Assembly (NCBI RefSeq): GCF_042655485.1
Contig: NZ_JBHSMC010000001.1
Span: forward strand, 434,001-498,000
Direction: 5' to 3'
Source: Lederbergia graminis
Lineage (GTDB): Bacteria > Bacillota > Bacilli > Bacillales > Bacillaceae_C
DNA length: 64,000 bases
Part shown: in pieces, positions 9,000 through 17,135 of the stretch
How positions within the stretch are numbered: position 1 is the stretch's first letter
Layout of the letters: every line of letters begins with the position of its first letter
The notes under the pieces: generated by a model
Told to the model about the DNA's origin: nothing
Database searches by the model: none
Seen by the model: only the letters and a program-made list of their open reading frames with translations
Program-made: the position numbers and the translations under genes

Positions 9000-9371
9000 A
9001 TGTGGAAAATGTCAAATGGCAGGTTAATACAAGTAACAGATAGTTCTAGAATCAAATTCAGAACTAATATTAGTAAATCATTATTACATCAACTTACCGA
9101 GATAGCTGAAAAATATAACACTCACGTAAATTATTTGCTTGAAAGTGGTCTAGAAAACCTATTAAAACATGGCATCATAACTTTTAACAAAAAAAACAGA
9201 CCGAAAGATCGAGTACAATATAAAACTACTTATGATAAAGAACTACTAGAAAGCATAAAAAAATTTGCTGAGGAAAATGATTTATTCATTAATGATGTAA
9301 TCGAATATAGCACTCAATTTATAGATTATAATAATGTAAAAGACAGTGATTATAGATATAGAGTAGAGTAA
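9000..9371 (+). CDS. Small protein with duplicated ribbon-helix-helix-like unit
   Basis: A 123-residue protein with AAGGAGG before its ATG. Two segments of about 40 residues resemble each other: residues about 19-55 (IKFRTNISKSLLHQLTEIA) and about 77-110 (VQYKTTYDKELLESIKKFA). Each has a beta strand, then two helices, and ends in a similar motif (VNYLLESGL; INDVIEYST). That is the layout of an RHH DNA-binding unit, here fused as an intramolecular dimer. It lies 29 bp after the LAGLIDADG gene, on the same strand, and may be co-transcribed. Homologues in Bacillaceae are, to my memory, given uninformative names. DNA binding is inferred. Confidence 0.6.
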   Translation: MWKMSNGRLIQVTDSSRIKFRTNISKSLLHQLTEIAEKYNTHVNYLLESGLENLLKHGIITFNKKNRPKDRVQYKTTYDKELLESIKKFAEENDLFINDVIEYSTQFIDYNNVKDSDYRYRVE

Positions 9372-9392
9372 CGAATAAAACTCTACTCTTAA
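9360..9392 (+). terminator. Hairpin overlapping the stop codon of the RHH-like gene
   Basis: The inverted repeat AGAGTAGAG / CTCTACTCT spans the stop codon. The T tail is short (TAAC), so this is a weak terminator candidate. Confidence 0.4.
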
Positions 9393-10249
9393 CAAAACTA
9401 CGCCCCGGACATAATATAAATTATCGGAAGTTAATTAGAAACGATTATTTCAGTCTCATAACTGAAGAATACCTTTAATAGTGAGACAAAATCAATTTTT
9501 CCATATTTATCGGAACTTCTCACAATAACATTATTAGAAATTCCGAAATTTTAATTCCCCATATTTAGTTCTCTTAATAAGTAAATCCTATAATCTCATA
9601 ACGAGTTAGTACGTTTAAATTTTAATATAATTTATATCTAAAATTTTGGTGTTAGTTTCTATGGAATTCAACACTTTTCCAAAATATCCTGCGCAGATAC
9701 GTAAGTGATTCATCGTCAAATAGCCCAAGTACTATGCACCGATTAATTTCTATCCAAAAGTCGATTTGTCAGATTTGTTTAATAGGAAAAATGACATAAA
9801 ATGTTTTTATGACAGGAATCCTTGCACAAAAAAACAAAAAATACATGAGTTCATCAATTTTACTGATCTATAGTATAAAAAATGTGAAGGTCCTCTCTCT
9901 TTAAAACAAAACCTTGTTTAAACTTTTAGGAATATACAGATAGAGAAAAAAGACTATAATCTGGAAATAACTGGTTTGAATAATGATACAATTTTATCTT
10001 TTGGGAAGGAAAGAAATTAACGACTCTCCTTCCCCTTCCCCCTATGATTACTCCATTTATCAAGCTGTATAAAATATCTCTACAAGAAAATGAAACACAT
10101 CACTCTGTATCAGTAATACGGAACGTGAAATAAAAGTAATCATTCCTGGTGGATATAAGAATAAGTTGGACTCCCTCCCCACCGTTTTATCATTCATAAA
10201 TTGTACCTATTGCTGAGATCAGTATCTAGGCATTCAAATCGAAAGGCAA
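9393..10249. other. Long non-coding stretch, nothing recognised
   Basis: About 860 bases without a supportable ORF on either strand. It holds short A/T-rich runs and one small palindrome (CATAAAA-TGT-TTTTATG at 9795-9811), but no promoter-gene arrangement, no structured RNA I can name and no transposase remnant. It lies between the LAGLIDADG/RHH pair and the 3' end of the damaged histidine kinase, so it may be decayed DNA. Confidence 0.5.
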
Positions 10250-11335
10250 TTATCCTGGTAGTACTATCCAAAAAGTATTACTTGTAGTAGTATTAATTCC
10301 AATTTCACCTTGATGATGGCGTTCGATAATTTCCTTTGAAATCGCAAGTCCCAACCCCGAACCTCCAGTCATGCGGCTTCTTGAAGAATCGAGTCTGTAA
10401 AATCGTCGAAATACATTTTCTCTTTCAATTTCTGGTATCGGCTCGCTAGGTCCTGTAACCATAATACGGTAGTCCACTCCTTGCTTCTCGCCCTCTAATA
10501 AAATTGGCCCTTCTCCCTTATAATAGCGAATGGCATTTTCCAACAAATTACTGATTACCTGTTGAATGCCAACAACATGGATATCTAGAATACATGATTC
10601 TATTTCTATTAGTATCGGAATTTTCTTTTGATTTAAGGTCCTTTCAAACATCGCTACACATTGAATCAGTACAGGTTTAATGTCTGTAGTTTCTTTATCG
10701 ACTATTGATTGAACCGCTAAGTAATCCCATTCCTTTAATTGCTCAAGTTGATAAATCAACTGAGACAATCGTTTTGATTCTTGGTATAGCGATGCAAATA
10801 ATGCTTGGTCGCCAATTATATCCCCATCCTTTAATGCTAGAAGATAGCCATTTAAATTTGATAAGGGCGTCCTTAATTCATGGGAAATGTCAGTAACAAG
10901 TCTATTGCGATGTTGTTCATTCGTTTTTAACTGTGCGATTAATTCATTATATTGTTGAGTTAACTGACCGATTTCGTCATTTTTATATACTTTAACGGGA
11001 TTTGGATAATTCCCAAGCTTCAGTTCTTCTGTAGATTGAATTAAACTGCGGATTGGTTTTATAAAACGTTTAATCAAATAGAAATGAAGAATACTTCCAG
11101 TAAAGGCTACGGTAATCATTAAAATCCATAAATAATTTAAGAGGATTTGATTAAATCGCTGCTGTTAAGAGATATTCAAATCTCCCACTTTTTCCGCTAA
11201 AAAACAAGCAGTATTATAAATAGCCCCACCACTTATAACAGTTACCATTACAACAACTATAGTATTCAAAAATGTTAAACGCCATAAGAACCCAGTTGGA
11301 GTAATACGAGCTATTATATTATATAACCGAGACAA
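10250..11335 (-). pseudogene. Sensor histidine kinase interrupted by an in-frame TAA
   Basis: Read in one frame from TTG 11335, which overlaps the response regulator stop, this encodes a 361-codon HAMP-type kinase. Transmembrane helix 1 lies near 20-40 (LTFLNTIVVVMVTVIS), then a short extracellular loop, helix 2 near 68-90, HAMP, a DHp domain with His152 in SHELRTP, and an HATPase with N box (NLLENAIRYY) and G boxes (GGSGLGLAISKE). A TAA at 11165-11167 breaks the frame at codon 57, inside the sensor loop. Homology-like sequence runs on in the same frame on both sides, so this is one nonsense change, not a shift. A shorter product from ATG 11119 (289 residues) would keep helix 2 and the whole catalytic core. 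It could be a recent mutation, a sequencing error, or a gene still used through internal initiation. Confidence 0.8.
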
Positions 11336-12005
11336 ACTTATACCCCATTCCCCTTACAGTTTGGATACGCTTTGGTTTCGATGGTTGTATTTCAATCTTT
11401 TCACGAAGTTTTTTTATATGCGCATCAATTGTACGATCTAAAACACTTCGATCCATGTTAGGATGAATTTGTCTTATTAGTTGCTCTCGTGATAATACGA
11501 TGTCTGGATTTTGCATGAAATAATATAATAGATCAAACTCATATTTTGTCAGTTTTATATTTTTTCCGTAAAGTAAAACTTGTCCTTTTCTCGGCATAAT
11601 ACATAATCCAGCATAGACAATTTTTTGACATAACTGTTCCGTACGACGAAGCACTGCTTCTACTTGTGCGACTAGTTCATTAGGATCAAATGGTTTTGTC
11701 ATATATGCATCTGCACCTAATTTCAAACCAGAAATTCTATCTTCAATACGGACTTTTGCTGTAAGCATGATGACCGAAACATCATTATCCTTTTGCTCTC
11801 TAATCCAACTAAAATACTCTTCACCACTCACCTTTGGTAGCATCAAATCCAAGATAATTAAACAAGGTCGATGTTCTAGAAAAACAGTTTTTGCTTCCTC
11901 TCCATCACTTGCTTCCACCACTTCATATCCATTTTTCTTTAAATACAATTGGATGAGATTTCGAATCATTTTATCATCTTCGACAACCATTATTATTTGC
12001 TTCAA
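11319..12005 (-). CDS. OmpR/PhoB-family response regulator
   Basis: A 228-residue regulator from TTG 12005, preceded by GAGGTGG. The receiver domain (1-120) has the acidic pair Asp10/Asp11, the phospho-accepting Asp53 in ILDLMLP, Thr/Ser and the conserved Lys (MTKPFDP). The C-terminal winged helix has the typical ending RTIDAHIKKLREK...VRGMGYKF. It overlaps the start of the kinase gene. The upstream redox genes and sortase lie on the same strand. Two copies of an 11-bp direct-repeat array, the usual binding pattern of this family, lie upstream of the neighbouring units (14083-14114 and 15124-15155), so it probably controls its own cluster. Confidence 0.9.
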   Translation of the reverse strand: MKQIIMVVEDDKMIRNLIQLYLKKNGYEVVEASDGEEAKTVFLEHRPCLIILDLMLPKVSGEEYFSWIREQKDNDVSVIMLTAKVRIEDRISGLKLGADAYMTKPFDPNELVAQVEAVLRRTEQLCQKIVYAGLCIMPRKGQVLLYGKNIKLTKYEFDLLYYFMQNPDIVLSREQLIRQIHPNMDRSVLDRTIDAHIKKLREKIEIQPSKPKRIQTVRGMGYKFVSVI

Positions 12006-12045
12006 ATAAACCACCTCTATTCTCATTTTATATGATAGAAGAGGA

Positions 12046-12624
12046 TTATTGCATCATTTCATACTGTTGAACCATGAAATCGTAATTCATTGCACCCCTT
12101 ACGATAAATTGAATACGCCCTTCCGAATCAATCATATATGTTGTAGGATAAGCTAAAACTTGATACTCCCTAGAGACAGCAGATTCTTCATCTAAAGGAA
12201 TCGTTAATGACAGATTTAATTCATCGACAAAGTTTGGAACATTTTTGGGACTCGATTCTGTTTGTGATAAATTCACTGCCAACACTTGTACATCTTTATT
12301 ATCTTGGAACTTTTGCATATCAGGCATTTCAGCACGACAAGGCGGACACCATGTTGCCCAAAAGTTTAACATCACACGTGTACCCCTATAATCTGATAAC
12401 TTTATATTCTCCCCATCGATTGTAGTTAATTCAAAGTCAGGAGCTAGTTCTCCTTTACGAATTCCTGAATTACTATAATCACTAGCATCACCAGAATTAT
12501 ATATTTCATCTGACATTGCACTACCATATTCCCGTGCTTCTTTTTCTTTTGAAGTAACTATTAACTCATACGTTGTCCAACCAAGTAACACTATAACTAT
12601 TACAATAAAAACTGCATTTTTCAT
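12046..12624 (-). CDS. TlpA/ResA-like membrane-anchored thiol-disulfide oxidoreductase
   Basis: A 192-residue protein with one N-terminal membrane anchor (residues 5-22) and an extracytoplasmic thioredoxin fold. The active site is WCPPC (Cys93, Cys96), and the cis-proline loop reads LAYPTTYM. The insertion after the first strand (FELTTIDGENIKLSDYRG) is typical of the AhpC/TSA-like ResA/TlpA group. It should reduce disulfides outside the cell membrane using electrons handed over by the CcdA-type protein encoded 14 bp upstream. There are no cytochrome c maturation genes beside it, so its client is more likely an envelope protein of this cluster. Confidence 0.88.
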   Translation of the reverse strand: MKNAVFIVIVIVLLGWTTYELIVTSKEKEAREYGSAMSDEIYNSGDASDYSNSGIRKGELAPDFELTTIDGENIKLSDYRGTRVMLNFWATWCPPCRAEMPDMQKFQDNKDVQVLAVNLSQTESSPKNVPNFVDELNLSLTIPLDEESAVSREYQVLAYPTTYMIDSEGRIQFIVRGAMNYDFMVQQYEMMQ

Positions 12625-12638
12625 TTCTTATTACTCCT

Positions 12639-13397
12639 TTATCCTAATTTTTCAAACCATGTACCTTCTACTAATTTTAAGAGAAATTCAGTGATACGCG
12701 GCATTTGACCAGTAAATAAGATAAGTCCCATTATAATCATCATGACAGCTCCTATTTTCATGATGATTTGGCTATATCGAGTAATCCACTTAGTTGATCC
12801 AAGGAAAAACGTCAATAGAAGAAATGGTAATCCAAAACCCACAACATACATTACAGTGTATATGGATCCTTGACCCGGGTTACTAGCTGCCAAAAATAAG
12901 ATAGAAGCAAATATTGGTCCAATACAAGGTGTCCAACCAGCTGCAAAACCTGTTCCTACAAAAAAGGTTCCTAAATAACCTACTGGTTTTTTGGCAAATT
13001 GGAAACGCCTCTCTTTCATAAGTGCTGTTACATTAATCCACCCTCCGACAAAAAGTCCCATAGAAATAATAAATATTCCAGCTAAACGCTGAATAAACAG
13101 CCCTGTATTACCTATTAACAAAGTTTGAATAAATTGCCCTAAAAAGGAAGCCCCAATCCCTAAGCTAAGAAAAACAAGGGACACACCTAACAAGAAAAAT
13201 ACAGAATGACTTAATAATTTCTTCCTTATTTTCACGTCTTGATTTTCTTTCAATTCCTTGACACTGATTCCAGTAATATAGGATAAGTACGCGGGAAAAA
13301 TAGGTAATACACAAGGCGATAAAAATGATAATGCCCCTGCACCTAATGCCCAAAAAATCCCTATCACTAACATCGTATCTGTCTCAATTCCTCCCAT
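12639..13397 (-). CDS. CcdA-like thiol-reductant membrane transporter
   Basis: A 252-residue polytopic protein of the CcdA/DsbD-beta family with six predicted helices. The two redox cysteines occupy their usual places: Cys29 in the LSFLSPCVLPIFPAY motif of helix 1 and Cys158 in GWTPCIGPI of helix 4. It carries electrons from cytosolic thioredoxin across the membrane to the TlpA-like partner downstream. Its start overlaps the end of the preceding membrane-protein gene by 14 bp, so the genes are translationally coupled. Confidence 0.9.
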   Translation of the reverse strand: MGGIETDTMLVIGIFWALGAGALSFLSPCVLPIFPAYLSYITGISVKELKENQDVKIRKKLLSHSVFFLLGVSLVFLSLGIGASFLGQFIQTLLIGNTGLFIQRLAGIFIISMGLFVGGWINVTALMKERRFQFAKKPVGYLGTFFVGTGFAAGWTPCIGPIFASILFLAASNPGQGSIYTVMYVVGFGLPFLLLTFFLGSTKWITRYSQIIMKIGAVMMIIMGLILFTGQMPRITEFLLKLVEGTWFEKLG

Positions 13398-14046
13398 TTA
13401 CAACACCTGCTTTCATTTTCTGAGACAATATTAGACCACAACAAATTATGAGTATAAATACTAAAAACCATGGCGCTATTGAATAGCCAAACACTATTAG
13501 AATTGGCTTTATCATTGCCAAACTTAAACTCCCTATCGACCACCCAAGGAGGATTAAAAGATTTAACCAGTGCGGGTGTACAAAATTGCGCAAAACTACA
13601 AATGTAATAATTAATAATGCTATTAAACTTAAATAACCAGTCGAATAAATATTTTTATTCCAAATTACTTGCATGAATTCATATACGAATGATGCAGTCA
13701 AAAATATATAGGTAAAAGCTATCGAAAATGGTAGTGCATCAATCTTTCTACGTTTATATTGAATTACGATTGTGAATCCACTTAGCAAAATAGCAAAATA
13801 AAAAGCATACGAGTTACTCGGGTAAGCTAATATAGCTAATGGATCTATGATAAAGATATTTAAGTTTAAGATAATTTTCCCAATCCAAAGAAAGATAACA
13901 AAATGAATTAATTGCCCCGCAATTTCCTCCATACTGGCTTTCTTTTCCGCTTTTGTACTATCACTTAATATGTAGTAAGTAAGAAATCCCATACTCCAAC
14001 TAAAAATGATAATAGCAATGGTCGAATGAATACTAGATAGATGCAT
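13384..14046 (-). CDS. Polytopic membrane protein of unknown function
   Basis: A 220-residue protein with about seven hydrophobic helices and short loops. It has no Cys pair and no recognised motif; a histidine in helix 1 (IHST) and a loop FVHPHW are the only notable polar features. It is the first gene of the minus-strand operon leading to CcdA, TlpA and the two-component system. GGAGGG precedes its ATG, and an OmpR-type direct-repeat array lies 37-68 bp upstream. A heme or quinone function is conceivable given the context, but I see no evidence for it. Confidence 0.6.
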   Translation of the reverse strand: MHLSSIHSTIAIIIFSWSMGFLTYYILSDSTKAEKKASMEEIAGQLIHFVIFLWIGKIILNLNIFIIDPLAILAYPSNSYAFYFAILLSGFTIVIQYKRRKIDALPFSIAFTYIFLTASFVYEFMQVIWNKNIYSTGYLSLIALLIITFVVLRNFVHPHWLNLLILLGWSIGSLSLAMIKPILIVFGYSIAPWFLVFILIICCGLILSQKMKAGVVNGRN

Positions 14047-14082
14047 AGCTGTACCCTCCAGATAAAAATGCTCAATGCTTAC

Positions 14083-14114
14083 ATTACTAAAGGTTTATGA
14101 AAGTTTGATGAAAG
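14083..14114 (-). promoter_or_regulatory. OmpR-type 11-bp direct-repeat array, copy A
   Basis: On the minus strand this reads as three 11-bp steps, TTTCATCAAAC, TTTCATAAACC and TTTAGTAATGT. It lies directly upstream of the operon that starts with the polytopic membrane protein. Copy B (15124-15155) matches at 28 of 32 positions. Confidence 0.6.
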
Positions 14115-14162
14115 TGGAAGAATTATTCTATTCTACTTTAAGATGGTTCAATGACTATATAC

Positions 14163-14203
14163 AAAAAGACAACTCGAGTAGAATTTTCGAGTCGTCCTTT
14201 TTT
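14163..14203 (-). terminator. Terminator after the sortase gene
   Basis: Minus-strand hairpin GGACGACTCGA / TCGAGTTGTC with a GU pair, followed by TTTTTG. Confidence 0.75.
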
Positions 14204-14255
14204 GGTTGTTTACTTATATTCCAAGCCTTTGTGTGGTTTGTTTACACAACGCTCT

Positions 14256-14846
14256 TTATTTTGGATAAGCAAATATGACGTAACGATCTGGGGCATCACC
14301 AATGAAAGAGAATGGATAACAAGTTGATACCGTTAATACTTCTTCTGCTCGATTAGGGTCAATGACAGTTGTGTCATCTGCATCAACGATGATATGATCG
14401 CGAATTTCATATATAAATGTACCGTGTTCCATTTTAACATGAAGCTCATCTCCATCTTCTAAATCACCGAATTGCCGAAACACAGTATCACGATGTCCTG
14501 ATAATAAAATCTGTTTATTTTCACCTGGGTATCCGGTACTAATATAATGTCCTACGCCCTGAGATAATTCTTCTTCACTCGTCCCTTCAATAATTGGAAT
14601 TTCACGATCAAGTCTTGGGATGTAAAATACGCCTACCGTATCACCCTCTTTGATTGAATCATAATTAAATACACCTACATTACTAATTTCCTTAATCACT
14701 TCGTCTGAAATGATAGTCCTAGCTTCCTCTAGTCGTTTACTCTCTTTTTCTTTTGTACTATATAATTGGTAACCTACATAAATAAGAAGTATTAAACCAC
14801 CCATCATAAGAAGTAGCGAAATTGTTTTTATTATTCGACTTACCAC
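14256..14846 (-). CDS. Class D-type sortase
   Basis: A 196-residue sortase with an N-terminal membrane anchor (residues 8-28). The catalytic residues are His118 (LSGHRDT), Cys176 (LTVSTCYPF) and Arg188 (APDRYV). The TLxTC-like motif and the short sequence after it are those of class D enzymes of bacilli, which anchor LPxTG-like proteins to peptidoglycan. It starts at GTG 14846. It has its own terminator and, far upstream, copy B of the direct-repeat array. No LPxTG substrate is encoded in this window. The nearby TlpA/CcdA pair suggests reducing conditions for an exported protein, possibly the sortase cysteine itself; that link is inference. Confidence 0.9.
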   Translation of the reverse strand: MVSRIIKTISLLLMMGGLILLIYVGYQLYSTKEKESKRLEEARTIISDEVIKEISNVGVFNYDSIKEGDTVGVFYIPRLDREIPIIEGTSEEELSQGVGHYISTGYPGENKQILLSGHRDTVFRQFGDLEDGDELHVKMEHGTFIYEIRDHIIVDADDTTVIDPNRAEEVLTVSTCYPFSFIGDAPDRYVIFAYPK

Positions 14847-15198
14847 TTATATATTCATCCTTTCTATAAAATTAATATTCTTTATATGCTTTCTACTAAA
14901 CGGTTATATGTATAATGTAGTAATGATAAGCCCCTCTGTCCCTATATTCACTAGATCTGAATACTTCCTGTGAATCCAGTGTTTTTTTTCTAGGTGTATA
15001 TACTTTGATTACTCACTCAAATCGTTTTAAAAATGGTCGTCTCCGTAGATATATTATGGCCGGACAATATTATTAACTGTTGCAACACTTATACTTTCCT
15101 AACAAAGGTTAATTAATGTCCATATTACTAAAGGTTTGTTAAAATTTGATGAAAATAGATAATTGATTAATTTAAATGTTAGAAATTATTTAAGCTAA
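14847..15198. other. Sortase upstream region without genes
   Basis: About 350 bases between the sortase start and the terminator of the methyltransferase gene. I find no ORF on either strand. The region carries the direct-repeat array at 15124-15155, so the sortase mRNA probably has a leader of 200 nt or more. Confidence 0.4.
15124..15155 (-). promoter_or_regulatory. OmpR-type 11-bp direct-repeat array, copy B
   Basis: Minus strand steps TTTCATCAAAT, TTTAACAAACC and TTTAGTAATAT, 28 of 32 positions identical to copy A. It lies about 280 bp upstream of the sortase start. Confidence 0.55.
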
Positions 15199-15228
15199 AA
15201 AGAACGACTCTTATTAAAGTCGTTCTTT
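15197..15228 (-). terminator. Terminator after the methyltransferase gene
   Basis: Perfect 11-bp hairpin AAAGAACGACT / AGTCGTTCTTT followed on the minus strand by TTTTTAGC. Confidence 0.85.
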
Positions 15229-15273
15229 ATTTGCCCTATTGGACTTCACAAATGTCTAATCAATCCCTCACTT

Positions 15274-15870
15274 CTATGGCTTTTTTCCTACAAATTGAAT
15301 CACATGAGATAGTCCATTGTGGAGGTTACCTTCCCGACGGACTACCTCACCCATGAAAAAGTGTATGATGTGCCAATCAGCGAAGGTATTCAAAAACTCT
15401 TCCGGTCTATATAAAAAATTTAGATCTTTTGGTCCACCACTCTTATATGGAACTTGGTAATGTGAATATACCTCTGTCAGAAAATAACCTCCTGGTTTTA
15501 CAGCTACCTTTACACCTTGGAGTGTTTTCTGTCGAAGTTCTGTTGGGAAATGGCCAAAGATACATACAATTTCATCCCACTTCGTTTCACTCCAGTTTAC
15601 TTCGTTTAAATCTACCAGTGCAGTTGAGACTGTTACACCTCGTTCTTCTGCGAGCTTATTTGTCTTTGCTAGACCCGATTCTGCGTAATCCCATGCTGTG
15701 ACATTCATACCCTGCTCCGCTAAGTAAACGGCATTTCGTCCTTCCCCTTCCGCTATAGCCAAAGCATCACCAGAAATTTTTACTTTCTTATGATATTCCT
15801 TCAAAAAAGCATCAGGTTCCTTGCCATAAACATAGTTATCAGTTTGAAAGCGGGTATTCCAATCGTTCAT
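15274..15870 (-). CDS. Class I SAM-dependent methyltransferase (TehB/TPMT-like)
   Basis: A 198-residue Rossmann methyltransferase. Motif I is the variant AIAEGEGRNAVYLAEQG (residues 36-53), where the usual DLGCGxG is replaced by AEGEGRN, as in the TehB/thiopurine methyltransferase-like group. Acidic Asp61 (AWDYAESGL) should bind the ribose, and motif III/IV reads WDEIVCIFGHF. Such proteins methylate small thiols or chalcogen compounds, but the substrate is not decidable. It lies downstream of the sulfur-handling operon on the same strand, with a 160-bp gap, so a link to thiol chemistry is possible. Confidence 0.8.
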   Translation of the reverse strand: MNDWNTRFQTDNYVYGKEPDAFLKEYHKKVKISGDALAIAEGEGRNAVYLAEQGMNVTAWDYAESGLAKTNKLAEERGVTVSTALVDLNEVNWSETKWDEIVCIFGHFPTELRQKTLQGVKVAVKPGGYFLTEVYSHYQVPYKSGGPKDLNFLYRPEEFLNTFADWHIIHFFMGEVVRREGNLHNGLSHVIQFVGKKP

Positions 15871-16033
15871 CTCTTTTAATCATCCTTACTATATAGTTTT
15901 TATATTTCTACTGTAGTTGTTCAATAAACTTATACACTAATTATATTTGCTTCAGACCTAGCTTCAAATGGACCATTTTCTTGTAAAAATGCAATGATTG
16001 CATCAATCGCTCCATACGGATCTTTTTATCAAT

Positions 16034-16813
16034 TTAAAGTAAGATATCCATCCAAATTTTTATAGCTGTACCTAAAATTAATAATGCTAAAATTACTTGA
16101 AGGATTTTGGTGTTTATTTTTTTCCCAGCCATCGCACCAAGCGGGGCAGCTATTAAACTTGCAACTACCATAATCAGTGCGGATAAATAATCTACTTGTC
16201 CTGTCGATACTTTCCCCACTGTTGCACCGATGGATGATATAAAGGTTATGGCTAGTGAAGATGCAATAGTAACCCTCGTTGGAATTTTTAATACGACTAG
16301 CATAATGGGCACTAATAGGAATCCACCAGCTGCGCCAACAATACCAGAACCTATTCCAACTATGAATGCTAATATTGCAGCAATCCACTTGTTAAATGTT
16401 ACTTGATTTAAAGGAATATCATCTATCCCCTTCTTCGGTATAAACATCATGACAGCTGCTGTTAATGCTAGAAAACCATAAACAATATTAATGCTGTTTT
16501 CCGACATTGATTGAGATCCAAAACTCCCAATCATACTACCAATCAACACACTGATTCCCATGTATATAATCAGCTTTTTGTTCAAGTAACCGCCTTTACG
16601 ATATGCCCATACTCCTCCAATGGAAGCAAACAGAACCTGTATAGCACTTATTCCTGATACCTCATGTGCACTAAATGCTGCTAATCCAAACAACGGTGGT
16701 ATAAATAAAAGCATTGGATACTTAATAATTGAGCCACCAATTCCTAGCATTCCAGAAATGTATGAACCTATAAATCCAATTAAAAAAATGGTAATAATAA
16801 ACGTTATTTCCAA
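16034..16813 (-). CDS. yrkJ: TauE/SafE-family sulfite or sulfur-anion exporter
   Basis: A 259-residue membrane protein with about eight helices in two related halves. Each half starts with a glycine-rich signature: GSYISGMLGIGGSIIKYP and GIGSGIVGAAGGFLLVP. That is the TauE/SafE (DUF81) pattern. Start TTG 16813 has AGGAGGT six to seven bases upstream; the open frame beyond it overlaps the TusA-like gene and is not real. In the B. subtilis yrk cluster the equivalent position is held by yrkJ. It probably exports sulfite or thiosulfate made by the enzymes encoded upstream. Confidence 0.82.
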   Translation of the reverse strand: MEITFIITIFLIGFIGSYISGMLGIGGSIIKYPMLLFIPPLFGLAAFSAHEVSGISAIQVLFASIGGVWAYRKGGYLNKKLIIYMGISVLIGSMIGSFGSQSMSENSINIVYGFLALTAAVMMFIPKKGIDDIPLNQVTFNKWIAAILAFIVGIGSGIVGAAGGFLLVPIMLVVLKIPTRVTIASSLAITFISSIGATVGKVSTGQVDYLSALIMVVASLIAAPLGAMAGKKINTKILQVILALLILGTAIKIWMDILL

Positions 16814-16868
16814 TATATTACCTCCTATTAAAGAAGGGGAACCTTCATCACGGTTCCCAATTCCTTTA

Positions 16869-17096
16869 TCAACCCTTCTTAATCCAGAACTTGAATATTC
16901 CATTTTCTTCAGTAGATTGTAGCAGTTCGTGTCCACCTGATCTAGACCAAGCAGCTAGATCTGATTGGGCTCCATTATCTGTTGCATGGATTTCTAGTAC
17001 TTGACCAGTTGCCAAATCATCCATCGATTTCTTTGTTTTAACAATTGGCATGGGACAAGCTAATCCCTTTGCATCCAATAATTTATCTGCATTCAT
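16869..17096 (-). CDS. yrkI: TusA/SirA-like sulfur carrier
   Basis: A 75-residue single-domain TusA-like protein. The invariant Cys14 lies in the GLACPMPIVKTKK motif, which carries a persulfide between sulfurtransferases. The DNGAQSDLAAWS helix is also typical. Its position between the rhodanese-MBL gene and the TauE gene matches yrkI of B. subtilis. It is a close relative of the N-terminal domain of the fusion protein encoded at 18963-19538. Confidence 0.88.
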   Translation of the reverse strand: MNADKLLDAKGLACPMPIVKTKKSMDDLATGQVLEIHATDNGAQSDLAAWSRSGGHELLQSTEENGIFKFWIKKG

Positions 17097-17135
17097 ATGT
17101 TATCTCTCCTATTCACGTTTCTTTTTCTGTTCTTC

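Noticed and set aside
9795..9811. Palindrome CATAAAA-TGT-TTTTATG as an operator
   Set aside because: No gene starts near it and short A/T palindromes are expected by chance in DNA of this composition.
14075..14278. 67-codon ORF on the plus strand
   Set aside because: It runs across the OmpR-type array and a T-tailed terminator and ends antisense inside the sortase gene; it has no ribosome binding site.
16869..16936. Longer start of the TauE protein overlapping the TusA-like gene
   Set aside because: The added residues are hydrophilic and overlap another gene, while TTG 16813 has an ideal ribosome binding site.
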